Origin: Acidobacteriota bacterium
GTDB taxonomy: Bacteria > Acidobacteriota > Terriglobia > Bryobacterales > Bryobacteraceae
Reading direction: 5' to 3'
Assembly (NCBI GenBank): GCA_016871155.1
Contig: VFZO01000014.1
Coordinates: 1-49,291 of the forward strand
Length of the DNA: 49,291 nt
Below are positions 34,633-43,717 of the stretch, one piece after another (the stretch's first letter is position 1; every line of letters begins with the position of its first letter). Position numbers and translations under genes: made by a program. The notes beneath the pieces are model-generated. The model was not told the origin of the DNA, ran no database searches, and was given only the letters and a program-made list of their open reading frames with translations.

Positions 34633-37600
34633 TTAGAACGTCACGCGCAGGGCGAGCTGGAACGTCCGCGGCAGGTTCGACTGGCCTGTGATGCGGCCGA
34701 AGTTGGCGTTGGTCGGGTCGGTGTTGGGGCCGTTGAAGATCGCGTGGTTGAACAGGTTGAAGGCCTCCGCGCGCAGCTGAACTTTCCATTTCTCGGCGAG
34801 CTGGGTGTCCTTGATGATCGACAGGTCAATGTTGTTGATCTTGTCGGAACGGTACTGCGAGAAACCGGTGTTGAAGGCCCGCCGGTTCTGTTCCAATTGC
34901 AGCCGATTATCCGTCACGAAACGGGAACGGTCGAACGCTGACACCAGGTTTCGCGCCTCCCAGTTGAGGTTGCCGCCGAGGTATATGCTGTTTCCCCAGC
35001 CCACAGGTGCGCCAGACTGGATCGAGAAGATGCCGCCCATCTGCCAGCCACCGATCAGGCGATTGGCCCAAGGGCCAACGCTGCCGCCGAACTTCTTGCC
35101 CTGGCCAAAAGGCATCTCATATGTCCCGGAGAGGACAAGTCGAAATGGGCGGTCCTCACCGGCAATGCGATATTCAAGGTTGGGAGAAGCGGCGTAGAGC
35201 CGGCCGGTCGCTTCCAGGAACTTCGACCATTGAAAGTTCGTTAGGAATTGCAGGCCGTTCGAGAATCGCTTGTCCAGCCGGATTTGCGCCATGTGAAAGT
35301 TTGAGTACCCCACCGTTTCCGTATCCTCGCCGACACCGGTAAACTGCGGGAATTGGCGCAGCAACTGTGTGGCGGACGTCGTCGCTCCGTTGAGTCCGAC
35401 CCCGGGCAGCAGGCCACGGAAAGGGTTGGGAACGACGGCGGAGAGCCGGTCAATCGTCGCTTGGTCGCGGGACGCCGACGACGACAGGAACTGCTCAGGA
35501 ACGAAGTTCCGGTCCCGGTTGACGCCGAGATTCCGGGCTGAGGAACCCATGTAGCCGACCTCAAGCAGCATGTTGTTGAAGATCTGCCGCTGCAGGTTTA
35601 GATTCCAACGGTGCGTGATGGGCTGCCGCATATCCGGGTTCACGTAGTTCACACCCTGTCCGAGAAAGGTGTTGACGCCGTTTGCGTTGCCCACCGGCTG
35701 CAGGATGCCGTTCGGGAACGGATTGGCGAGGGAGGCGGCAGGGGACAGGAAGTTGTTGAGCGTGGCCACCAGCGGCGTGCTCTGGCTGAAACCCGGCTGC
35801 TGGATGCCGAAGGTTCCGAAGGTACTGTAGAAGATTCCGTAGCCGGCGCGGAGGACCGTCTGTCCGCCGAGTTTCTTGGGCGACCAGGACATGCCAAAAC
35901 GCGGGCTCCACGCGTTGTTCGGAGGATTGTAGATGGCCCGGTTGTTGCCGTCGGCGAAGAGAATGCCGCCAACTGGGTTGAACTGCGCCGCCGGGAGCAG
36001 CGCAAGAGGACTCGCGGCGTAGGCAGCCTTTGCGGCCGCGGTGATGCTTAGGTTCGCAGTACGGTCGAAGCCCCGTACTGTGCGGTTCCATCGTTCAATC
36101 GTCCCGCCCTCGTTCTCGTATCGCATGCCAAGGTTGAAGGTGAGCGCCTGGCTGACGCGGTAGTCGTCCTGAACGAAGAAGGCCATGTAGCGGGCGCTTT
36201 GGGTGCGTTGTGCATTCACATCAAAGCTGCCGCCTGTGGGAAGGCCCAGAAGGAACGCCGCCATGTCCTGGCCAAGCGGAGCCGTCGGGGAATTGTCCAG
36301 CGGGCCCCGGGTCCAATTCGATCCGAATGCGTAGCTGCCCGACGAGTTTCCGAATCCGTTCGAGCTTTCGCGTTGGCTACGCAAGTCCGTACCGAACTTC
36401 AGCGTGTGGCGCCCGGCGATCTTCGTCGCCGCCATGAAGATCTGGTAGGAGTCGTACGGCGTGCGGTCTCCGCCGGAGTCGCCGATGTCCGTGAAGTTGC
36501 CGAAATCGACGCGCGGGAGAACCAGTTTGGTGGATGCCGCTTTCAATGAGGCGGGCAGGCCGAGCGTCGTGAAATCGAAACCATCGTGCGGACGAATAGA
36601 GCCTTCGACGAAGCGAGTCCAGTTCAGGCGGGTGTTGAGGAACAGCGTCGGAGCGAGCGTGTAGACATCGTCAAAAGTGACGCCCCAGTTCTGCCGGAGC
36701 AGGTTGTTGCCCGTTGCGATGTTCGAGAACCGGTTGCCCCGATTCTCGACGCGGTCGTTGAATCGCCCCGAAAGGAACATTTTATGCTTGTCGGAAATGT
36801 TCCAATCGACGCGCCCGGAGAAGGAAGAGAATACGTCGGATCGCACGGCGTTATTGAAGTAGTTATTGGTGCCGTCGGCGCCGCGTTGGGAGCCGGTGAA
36901 GTTCTCACCCGGGATGAACTGGAAGAAGTTGCGCGCGACCGGGCTGAGCCGGTTGGCCGGAACGCGATTGCCCGCGAATGGCGTCCGGCGGATTCGGGAA
37001 CCCTCCGTTACGGCCGTGTTGGGATCGTAGATCGTGTAGATGGAGTTGACGTTCAACAATTGCGAAAAGTCGCCGCCACGCTGTGCTTCGGTCGGAACGG
37101 TGGAGAAGGTCGGTTCCGGCTCGGATTGGCGAATGCCTTCCGTGGAGAATAGGAAGAACAGCTTGTTCTTGCCATTGAAGAGTTTTGGAATCATCACCGG
37201 GCCGCCGAAGGATAGGCCGTATTGATTAAAGCGCGTTACGGGCTTTCTCCCGCCCGCGGCATTGGTGAAGAACGGAGTGGCCTTCAGGCGCTGGTTCTGA
37301 TGGAACTCGTAGAGCGCCCCGTGGAATTCGTTAGTGCCGCCCTTTAGGACGACGTTCACCGTCCCGCCGCCCGTATTGCCGTAGGCGGCGTCGGGCTGAA
37401 AGGCCTCAACCTTGATTTCCGCGACCGTGTCGACCGGCGGGTTGTACGCTACGCGCCGGTTGCGTGTCATGTCCGGTGCGCCGTCGAGAAGTAGTTCGTT
37501 CGACTGGGACTGGCCGCCGCCCATCGAAAAGCCTGATGGGCCGGCGTTGTCGAACGGCCGCGTAAAGCGCGGATCCGACGACGGCGTGACACCGTAGGAA

Positions 37601-38058
37601 AGTTGGGCCAGTGTGAGTGGAGTCCGGCCGTTCATTGGGAGCAGAGAGATCTGTTTCTCCGTGATGACCTGCCCGACCGATGCCGTATTCGTCTGGAGCA
37701 TTTGAACGTCGGCCTCCACAGTGATCGATTCCACCTGGCTGCCGATCTGCATGCTGATATCGATTGCGATACGCACGTTCGTCGAAAGCTGAATGCCCTC
37801 CTGGGTGTATTTCTTGAAGCCGGTGTGATCCGCGGAAAGCTGATATGGGCCGGGCGGAAGAAAGGGGAGCGAGTATTCGCCCTCGCCGCCGGACGCCGTT
37901 TCATACCTCGCGCCTGTATTCTTCTCAACCGCGGTTATCTTGGCGCCGGCGACCGCCGCGCCGGTAGGGTCCAGGACCCGGCCCGAAATCGTCGAGCGGT
38001 ACTCCTGGGCAGCCACGGTCAATGAAAATACAAGCGCGGCTGCTGTTGTGCGGCTCAT
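34633..38058 (-). CDS. TonB-dependent receptor 3, Oar-like with carboxypeptidase-regulatory domain
   Basis: 1141 residues, the largest protein here. The leader MSRTTAAALVFSLTVA is followed by the regulatory fold STISGRVLDPTGAAVAGAKITAVEKNTGA, a plug with LLPMNGRTPLTLAQLSYG and LLLDGAPDMTRN, and a barrel ending QLALRVTF. A ribosome binding site (AAGGAG, 9 bp before ATG) is clear. Internal blocks AFQPDAAYGNTGGGTVNVVLKGG and FHGALYEFHQNQRLKATPFF are standard for the family. It is convergent with the DUF1552 gene and divergent from receptor 4 across 90 bp. Confidence 0.93.
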   Translation of the reverse strand: MSRTTAAALVFSLTVAAQEYRSTISGRVLDPTGAAVAGAKITAVEKNTGARYETASGGEGEYSLPFLPPGPYQLSADHTGFKKYTQEGIQLSTNVRIAIDISMQIGSQVESITVEADVQMLQTNTASVGQVITEKQISLLPMNGRTPLTLAQLSYGVTPSSDPRFTRPFDNAGPSGFSMGGGQSQSNELLLDGAPDMTRNRRVAYNPPVDTVAEIKVEAFQPDAAYGNTGGGTVNVVLKGGTNEFHGALYEFHQNQRLKATPFFTNAAGGRKPVTRFNQYGLSFGGPVMIPKLFNGKNKLFFLFSTEGIRQSEPEPTFSTVPTEAQRGGDFSQLLNVNSIYTIYDPNTAVTEGSRIRRTPFAGNRVPANRLSPVARNFFQFIPGENFTGSQRGADGTNNYFNNAVRSDVFSSFSGRVDWNISDKHKMFLSGRFNDRVENRGNRFSNIATGNNLLRQNWGVTFDDVYTLAPTLFLNTRLNWTRFVEGSIRPHDGFDFTTLGLPASLKAASTKLVLPRVDFGNFTDIGDSGGDRTPYDSYQIFMAATKIAGRHTLKFGTDLRSQRESSNGFGNSSGSYAFGSNWTRGPLDNSPTAPLGQDMAAFLLGLPTGGSFDVNAQRTQSARYMAFFVQDDYRVSQALTFNLGMRYENEGGTIERWNRTVRGFDRTANLSITAAAKAAYAASPLALLPAAQFNPVGGILFADGNNRAIYNPPNNAWSPRFGMSWSPKKLGGQTVLRAGYGIFYSTFGTFGIQQPGFSQSTPLVATLNNFLSPAASLANPFPNGILQPVGNANGVNTFLGQGVNYVNPDMRQPITHRWNLNLQRQIFNNMLLEVGYMGSSARNLGVNRDRNFVPEQFLSSSASRDQATIDRLSAVVPNPFRGLLPGVGLNGATTSATQLLRQFPQFTGVGEDTETVGYSNFHMAQIRLDKRFSNGLQFLTNFQWSKFLEATGRLYAASPNLEYRIAGEDRPFRLVLSGTYEMPFGQGKKFGGSVGPWANRLIGGWQMGGIFSIQSGAPVGWGNSIYLGGNLNWEARNLVSAFDRSRFVTDNRLQLEQNRRAFNTGFSQYRSDKINNIDLSIIKDTQLAEKWKVQLRAEAFNLFNHAIFNGPNTDPTNANFGRITGQSNLPRTFQLALRVTF

Positions 38059-38130
38059 CCCCTTGTCTCCTTTTCTCCAATCCTAGCAGAACAGCCCACG
38101 AAATTAACGAAATCCAAACAATGGGGCTGT

Positions 38131-38136
38131 TACAAT
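38131..38136 (+). promoter_or_regulatory. Candidate -10 box of TonB receptor 4
   Basis: TACAAT lies 12 bp before the ATG at 38149, with no Shine-Dalgarno after it. If used, the transcript would be nearly leaderless. No good -35 hexamer is seen at the usual distance. Confidence 0.3.
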
Positions 38137-38148
38137 CAAGCAGAACCC

Positions 38149-41100
38149 ATGCTTACCAGGTTTTTTCTCCTCTCTGCGCTTACCAGCGCTGCTCTGTATT
38201 GCCAGGCCGTCGCGGGATTCGGTGGAATCTCCGGCGTCGTACGGGATGCATCCGGCTCCGTAGTTCCCGGTGCGAATGTCATTGTAGAAAACGCTGCCAA
38301 AGGCATCCGCCGCACGTTGACGTCCAACGACGCCGGTGTGTTTTCCGCGCCCGCTCTTGTTCCGTCGCCCGGCTACGCCGTGAGCGTGGCTAAGGACGGT
38401 TTCCGCAACTTCGACGTAAAGGACATTGAGGTCCAGGTAGGCCAAAACGTGAACATCAACGCCACGCTCTCTGTGGCCAGCGCTACGACCCAAGTGGACA
38501 TTACCGACGCCGCGCCGATCGTCGAGCAGACAAAGACGGGAATCTCGCAGGTTGTGAACAGCAAGCAGATTCAGGACCTGCCGATTAACGGACGCCGCGT
38601 GGACGCCTTCGTCCTGTTGACGCCCGCCGTCGTTTCCGACGGAACTTTCGGGCTGGTGAGCTTCCGCGGCATCGCCGGAGGCAACGCGTTCCTGACCGAC
38701 GGTAACGATACGACGAACAACTTCTATAACGAAAACGCGGGCCGTACGCGCATCACCACGCAGCTATCGCAAGACGCCGTACAGGAGTTCCAGGTGTTGA
38801 CCAACGGGTACTCGGCCGAATTCGGACGCGCCTCGGGCGGCGTGATCAATACGGTGACCCGCTCCGGCGGCAACGATGTCCATGGCACGGGCTACTGGTT
38901 CTTCCGCAACCAGGACTTCAACGCGCGCGATCCGTTTTCGACGGTGAACCCGAAGGAGCGCCGCGATCAGTTTGGCGGCTCGCTGGGTGGTCCGATCAAG
39001 AAGGACAAGCTCTTCTACTTTTTCAACGCGGAAGCGACGCGCAGGAACTTCCCACTCGTTGCGTCCTTGACCCGGCCTCCGCTATTCGACCCGAATGGAA
39101 CTTTCGTTGGCACGTGCACGGCGACGGCCTCCCAGTGCGCGGCCGCGCAGGATTTTCTTAAGCGGCAGTTCCAGGTGCTGGACCGCACCGCGAACTCCGA
39201 GCTTGGCTTTGGCAAGATTGACTGGCGGCCCACGGAACGCAACTCCTTCAGCATGTCGTTCAACTACCTTCGCTGGATCTCGCCGAACGGAATTCAGACA
39301 CAGGCCGTGCTGAATAACGGCAACGGCGTGGGAAACAACGCGAACTCCACGGTGCGCACCCGCTACGGCCGCGCCTCCTGGACTTCGATCCCCACGAACA
39401 CGATCGTCAATGAGCTTCGTTACGGCTGGTTTAAGGACCGCTTGTTCGACGACGTCTCCGAATCGCTCATTCCGGCATTGACCGGACGCGTACAGATTAC
39501 GGTGCAGGGCCAGACGAACCTTGGCGTCGCCGACGCCTACCCTCGTCTGAACCCGTCGGAGAACAAACACCAGATCGCCGACAACCTGACGTGGACGGTC
39601 GGCAAGCACACGTTGAAGTTCGGCGGCGACCTGGTCAACGCTCGCGACTATAACGTGATTCTTCGCAACCAGAACGGCACATATGTGTACCCGACGTTCA
39701 CCGCTTTCGCCCAGGATCTGACCGGCAATACGACGGGCGCCAAGCGTTGGCAGACTTTTTCTCAGCGCTTTGGGAATCCGCTGGTCGACACGACCATTCG
39801 CGACTTCAGCATGTACGTGCAGGATCAATTCCGCGTAACCTCGCGCCTGACCCTGAACTATGGCCTCCGCTACGACAAGCAGTGGTTCACGCAGCCCCGT
39901 CAAGTGAATCCGGACTACCCCGCCCAGACGGGGAACATCCCGAGCGCCAGTAAAAACTTCGCGCCGCGCGTTGGTTTTGCGTACTCGATGAACAACAACA
40001 AGACGGTGTTGCGAGCGGGATATGGAGTCTTCTACGCGCGCACGCCCGGCGGCCTGGTCAACACGCTGCATCTTGAGAACGGCGTTGTGCAGCGGCCGCT
40101 GAGTCTGAACTCGGCCATCGCGGCCGATTTGGCGATTGGCCCTGTGTTCCCGGCGAAGTTGGCGAATCTGGACCGCCGGCCGCCTCCGGGGACCATCGAT
40201 ATTTCGGTGCCGGACGCCAACCTGCGGAACCCGTACACGCAACAGGGCGACATCGGCCTGGAGCATGAACTGACCCGAGACCTTGGCCTCACAGTCAGCT
40301 ATCTGTGGAGCCGGGGCGTGCAGCTCTACGCCGTGCGCGATCTGAACGCCGGGCCGCTTGGCCCCGCCGTCACCTACCGCATCAACGACGCCGGGGGGAA
40401 CCAGGTGGGTTCGTACTCTACGCCGACCTACCGCCTGGCGAACCGCGTCGATACCCGGTGGCGCTCGGTGAACCAGATCGAAAACGGTGGCCGCAGCTAC
40501 TACGATGCGATGGTGATGCAGATGCGGAAACGCTTCTCGAATTGGTGGGAAGGATCGGCGGCCTACACGTGGTCCCATGCGATTGACCTGAACCAGGGTG
40601 GCGGCAACAACAACATCTTCTACTCCGGGCGGCCTCGATCTCTTTGGAACGGCGACTACGCCGCGGACAAATCCAGTTCTTCGCTTGACCAGCGCCATCG
40701 TTTTGTCGGCACGGCGATGATCACGCCGAAATTCACGTCGAGGACCGGCGCTGTCTCGAAGTACCTGGTAAACGGCTGGCAACTCTCGAATATCTTCACC
40801 GGTGCCAGCGCGCAACCGGCGACCCCTACCATCTTCGTCAGCGGAAACCCCTTCGCCGGAGCGGCGTTCAATACCTCGCTGAATGGCTTTGGGGGCTCCT
40901 CGCGAGTGCCCTTCCTGCCCGCCGCCAGCCTGGATATCGACCAGATTGTCCGGCTCGACTCGCGCCTTTCGAAGATTTTAGCGTTCACAGATCGCTACCA
41001 GATGTACCTGAACTTCGAGGTCTTCAACGTGTTCAACAACGTCTCATTCACGGCTGTAAATGGACAGGCGTATCAGGCCGCCAACCAAGTTCTTTCGGTC

Positions 41101-41193
41101 ACTCCGCGACTCGGCGAAGGTTCGGCCAGCCAGGGCTTCCCGGACGGCACCAACGCCCGCCGCGCCCAGTTCAGCGTTCGTTTTGTTTTCTAA
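38149..41193 (+). CDS. TonB-dependent receptor 4, Oar-like with carboxypeptidase-regulatory domain
   Basis: 1014 residues. The leader MLTRFFLLSALTSAALYC is followed by GISGVVRDASGSVVPGANVIV, the regulatory domain; the plug has LPINGRRVDAFVLLTPAVV and FLTDGNDTTNNFY; the barrel ends FSVRFVF. It differs from receptor 3 in plug sequence, so the two are paralogues rather than a recent duplication. No Shine-Dalgarno is visible and a TACAAT -10-like box lies 12 bp before the ATG. A DUF4870 gene follows 58 bp downstream on the same strand but is probably expressed separately. Confidence 0.93.
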   Translation: MLTRFFLLSALTSAALYCQAVAGFGGISGVVRDASGSVVPGANVIVENAAKGIRRTLTSNDAGVFSAPALVPSPGYAVSVAKDGFRNFDVKDIEVQVGQNVNINATLSVASATTQVDITDAAPIVEQTKTGISQVVNSKQIQDLPINGRRVDAFVLLTPAVVSDGTFGLVSFRGIAGGNAFLTDGNDTTNNFYNENAGRTRITTQLSQDAVQEFQVLTNGYSAEFGRASGGVINTVTRSGGNDVHGTGYWFFRNQDFNARDPFSTVNPKERRDQFGGSLGGPIKKDKLFYFFNAEATRRNFPLVASLTRPPLFDPNGTFVGTCTATASQCAAAQDFLKRQFQVLDRTANSELGFGKIDWRPTERNSFSMSFNYLRWISPNGIQTQAVLNNGNGVGNNANSTVRTRYGRASWTSIPTNTIVNELRYGWFKDRLFDDVSESLIPALTGRVQITVQGQTNLGVADAYPRLNPSENKHQIADNLTWTVGKHTLKFGGDLVNARDYNVILRNQNGTYVYPTFTAFAQDLTGNTTGAKRWQTFSQRFGNPLVDTTIRDFSMYVQDQFRVTSRLTLNYGLRYDKQWFTQPRQVNPDYPAQTGNIPSASKNFAPRVGFAYSMNNNKTVLRAGYGVFYARTPGGLVNTLHLENGVVQRPLSLNSAIAADLAIGPVFPAKLANLDRRPPPGTIDISVPDANLRNPYTQQGDIGLEHELTRDLGLTVSYLWSRGVQLYAVRDLNAGPLGPAVTYRINDAGGNQVGSYSTPTYRLANRVDTRWRSVNQIENGGRSYYDAMVMQMRKRFSNWWEGSAAYTWSHAIDLNQGGGNNNIFYSGRPRSLWNGDYAADKSSSSLDQRHRFVGTAMITPKFTSRTGAVSKYLVNGWQLSNIFTGASAQPATPTIFVSGNPFAGAAFNTSLNGFGGSSRVPFLPAASLDIDQIVRLDSRLSKILAFTDRYQMYLNFEVFNVFNNVSFTAVNGQAYQAANQVLSVTPRLGEGSASQGFPDGTNARRAQFSVRFVF

Positions 41194-41251
41194 ATTCTGA
41201 TACTCTCTTCCTACGGTATCCGCGTTAACGAGGAGAGGAGACAATTCGACG

Positions 41252-41749
41252 ATGAGCTTTTGTCCGAACTGTGGCGCCCCGGTCCAGGGACCGTTCTGTA
41301 TGAAGTGTGGAGCGAACCTGGGGGGGCAGCAGGCTCCTCAGCAACCGCAGCAGCAGCAACAGGCATGGAGCCAACAGCCGCCCCCTGCGGCCTCCGCGGC
41401 GGGTTTGGAAGACAACATGGCTTCGGCGCTGTGCTATGCGCTTGGATGGCTCTCGGGCGTCTTTTTTCTCGTCGTTGAGCCTTACAACAAGAACAAAGCG
41501 ATCCGGTTCCATGCGTTTCAGTCGATCTTCTTCAACGTCGGCGCGACTGTGTTTTGGATCGTCTTCAGTATCTTTACGGGCATCCTCCGGAGCATTCTCG
41601 GTTATGGCCTGTGGTTCATCGTCAGCCTGATGTCGGCGGCCGTGGGCATGGCGTTCTTCGGCGTCTGGATCCTGTTGATGTATAAGGCGTACAACCGGGA
41701 ACATTTCAAGATTCCGGTGATCGGGGACCTGGCCGAAAAACAGGCGTAG
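41252..41749 (+). CDS. Zinc-ribbon DUF4870 (Tic20-like) membrane protein
   Basis: 165 residues. The N-terminal zinc ribbon shows CPNCG (4-8) and CMKCG (16-20). A Gln/Pro-rich linker follows (QQAPQQPQQQQQ), then a DUF4870 domain with about four hydrophobic segments (ALCYALGWLSGVFFLVV, HAFQSIFFNVGATVFWIVF and others) and the conserved FHAFQS motif. It is a small inner-membrane protein of unknown role, probably with the ribbon in the cytoplasm. An AGGAGAGGAG run ends 12 bp before the ATG, a long spacing for a ribosome binding site. Confidence 0.9.
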   Translation: MSFCPNCGAPVQGPFCMKCGANLGGQQAPQQPQQQQQAWSQQPPPAASAAGLEDNMASALCYALGWLSGVFFLVVEPYNKNKAIRFHAFQSIFFNVGATVFWIVFSIFTGILRSILGYGLWFIVSLMSAAVGMAFFGVWILLMYKAYNREHFKIPVIGDLAEKQA

Positions 41750-41783
41750 CTTTTTCCGTCCGGCTTGCGTCACAAAGGAAGTG

Positions 41784-42803
41784 ATGCCGTTTCGACTACT
41801 TCTGGCGACCATTGCACTCGCTGCGCAGCAGCCAGTCTCGATTCCAAATATCGGGATCATCGACTTCTACGGACTGCGCAAGGTGGACAAGGCCCGCATT
41901 ATGAAGGCGCTGGAGGTAAAGGTTGGCGACCCTCTGCCCAAATCTAAGGGCGAGATTGAGCAGCAGATCGAACTGGTGAATGGCGTGGTTCGCGCCTCTT
42001 TGGAGGCCGTTTGCTGCGAGGACGGCAAAGCGGTCCTGTACGTGGGCATTCTGGAAAAGGGCGCGTCCACGTTCGAGTACCGGGAGTGGCCACAGAACGA
42101 GAACGTGAAGTTGCCAGAGGAGATTGTCGATACCTGGCAGGCGTTCATGGAACAGTTCACGGCCGCGGTGGCCGCCGGAAAAGCCGCCGAGGATTTGACG
42201 AAAGGGCACAGCCTGCTGCAGTTTGCCCCGGTGCGGGAACAGCAGGAGAAGTTTCCGGCGCTCGTGAAGACACATTTGGTTCCGATCAAGCGCGTGCTGC
42301 GGGAGAGCGTCGATGAGACCGAGCGCGCCATCGCCGCCTACGTCATCGCCTACGCACCAGACAAAAAGCAGATTCTGGACGACTTGCTCTATGCGATGCG
42401 CGATCCCGACGACGGAGTTCGCAACAATGCGATGCGTTCGCTCGCTGGCGTCACCGTCCTGGCGAATCTATCGAAAGACCCAGCGTTGAAAATCAGCCCG
42501 ACATGGTTCATCGAACAGATGAACTCGATTCTTTGGAGCGATCGCAACAAGGCCGCTTTCGCGCTCGTGCCGTTGACCGAGACCCGCGACGAGACGACGC
42601 TGTCGCTGTTGAAGGAGCGCGCGCTCGATTCCATGGTGGATATGGCGCGCTGGAAATCGCTGGGCCACTCGCTGGCGGGATTCATCCTTCTGGCGCGGAC
42701 GGCTGGGTGGGAAGAGAAGAGAATTCAGGACACCTGGGCTGCGGGCGGACATATCAACGCCGTGGATCAGATTCTGAAAGACTTCGCCGCCAAGAAGAAG
42801 TGA
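41784..42803 (+). CDS. Exported HEAT-repeat-like protein with POTRA-like N-terminus
   Basis: 339 residues from ATG 41784 (AAGGAAG upstream); a GTG one codon earlier is also in frame. A leader, MPFRLLLATIALAAQ, precedes a 70-residue segment IDFYGLRKVDKARIMKALEVKVGDPL...IEQQIELVNGVVRASLEAVCCEDGKAVLYVGILEKG that resembles a POTRA domain (BamA/ShlB-like beta-alpha-alpha-beta). The rest is helical, with HEAT-type repeats such as RAIAAYVIAYAPDKKQILDDLLYAMRDPDDGVRNNAMRSL. Two adjacent cysteines (VCCED) sit in the POTRA-like part. A scaffold or assembly role is plausible but not shown. It stops 3 bp from the convergent glycerophosphodiesterase. Confidence 0.72.
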   Translation: MPFRLLLATIALAAQQPVSIPNIGIIDFYGLRKVDKARIMKALEVKVGDPLPKSKGEIEQQIELVNGVVRASLEAVCCEDGKAVLYVGILEKGASTFEYREWPQNENVKLPEEIVDTWQAFMEQFTAAVAAGKAAEDLTKGHSLLQFAPVREQQEKFPALVKTHLVPIKRVLRESVDETERAIAAYVIAYAPDKKQILDDLLYAMRDPDDGVRNNAMRSLAGVTVLANLSKDPALKISPTWFIEQMNSILWSDRNKAAFALVPLTETRDETTLSLLKERALDSMVDMARWKSLGHSLAGFILLARTAGWEEKRIQDTWAAGGHINAVDQILKDFAAKKK

Positions 42804-42806
42804 GAA

Positions 42807-43646
42807 TCAGCGCAAGCCCTTCGACTTGAGCCAAGCGATAAGGGCGGCAGGATCGTCGCTGATAATGGCGTCGGACTTGGCATCTACCAGCTTTTGCCAT
42901 TGATCAGGGGTGTTGGCGGTCCAAGGCACGACGGTCAAGCCGGCATTGTGCGCCGCCGCGACTTTTTCGGGAGTAACGGTCGAGAAATGCGGGCTCAAGA
43001 TTCCCGCACCGGACTCCTTGGCAATTTCCAGATAATCGGCGCCGCGCTGTGCCGTGTCGTAGGGGAACAGCGCGGACAGGCGCACACGCGGTTCTAATTT
43101 CTTCATCGCGTGCAGCGTTCGGAAGTCGAAGGATTGGAGGATTACCCGCGACTCAAGCTTGTGCTTCCGGACGGCCTGCAACACCAATTCCGCGAATCGC
43201 TCCGGCCCGGGGGCGAGGTCAGGTGTCTTCGGAGAGAGCTTCGTTTCGATGTTGAAGTGCACCTTCGTCTTGGCGGCGAGCTTGAAGACGTCGTCGAGCC
43301 GCGGAACCTTGACCGCCTGTTTGCGTTGGTCGGGAAAGTCGGCATGGGGCAACGTTCCGCAGGTCCAACGCTGCAATTCCCGCCAGGTCTGCTTGTGAAT
43401 CGCCCGTTCTGCGTTCTTGGGGCCCGTGCAAAGCTTCGGGTTCATGACCGCGTCGTGGGAGACGACCACGACCTCGTCCTTCGTAACGGCCATGTCGAGT
43501 TCCAGGACGTCGACACCTTGTTCCAGCGCATACGCGAATGCCGGGAGCGAGTTCTCCGGGAGAACGGCGCGCGCGCCGCGATGGCCGTGCACTTCGATCG
43601 CGTGAAGGTTCACCATGAGAGGCAGAAGTACAATGAATGATCGCAC
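42807..43646 (-). CDS. Glycerophosphodiester phosphodiesterase
   Basis: 279 residues from GTG 43646, which gives the leader RSFIVLLPLMVNLHA; a GTG at 43691 and an ATG at 43616 are alternatives. The TIM-barrel GDPD signature is complete: HGHRGARAVLPENSLPAF, ELDMAVTKDEVVVVSHD and late PWTANTPDQWQKLV and IISDDPAALIAWL. The enzyme hydrolyses glycerophosphodiesters such as glycerophosphocholine to glycerol-3-phosphate and an alcohol, using a divalent metal. With the leader it is probably periplasmic. It follows the M28 peptidase on the same strand. Confidence 0.92.
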   Translation of the reverse strand: MRSFIVLLPLMVNLHAIEVHGHRGARAVLPENSLPAFAYALEQGVDVLELDMAVTKDEVVVVSHDAVMNPKLCTGPKNAERAIHKQTWRELQRWTCGTLPHADFPDQRKQAVKVPRLDDVFKLAAKTKVHFNIETKLSPKTPDLAPGPERFAELVLQAVRKHKLESRVILQSFDFRTLHAMKKLEPRVRLSALFPYDTAQRGADYLEIAKESGAGILSPHFSTVTPEKVAAAHNAGLTVVPWTANTPDQWQKLVDAKSDAIISDDPAALIAWLKSKGLR

Positions 43647-43717
43647 GAGAGAATCGTAGCAGAGCAGTGTGACAATGACGCGGCGGCGCACCGAAGAAAT
43701 ACAGCGGCTATCGAAAC

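Noticed and set aside
39082..40815. Long minus-strand open frame (577 codons) inside TonB receptor 4
   Set aside because: No domain, skewed composition, and fully antisense to a well-supported receptor gene.
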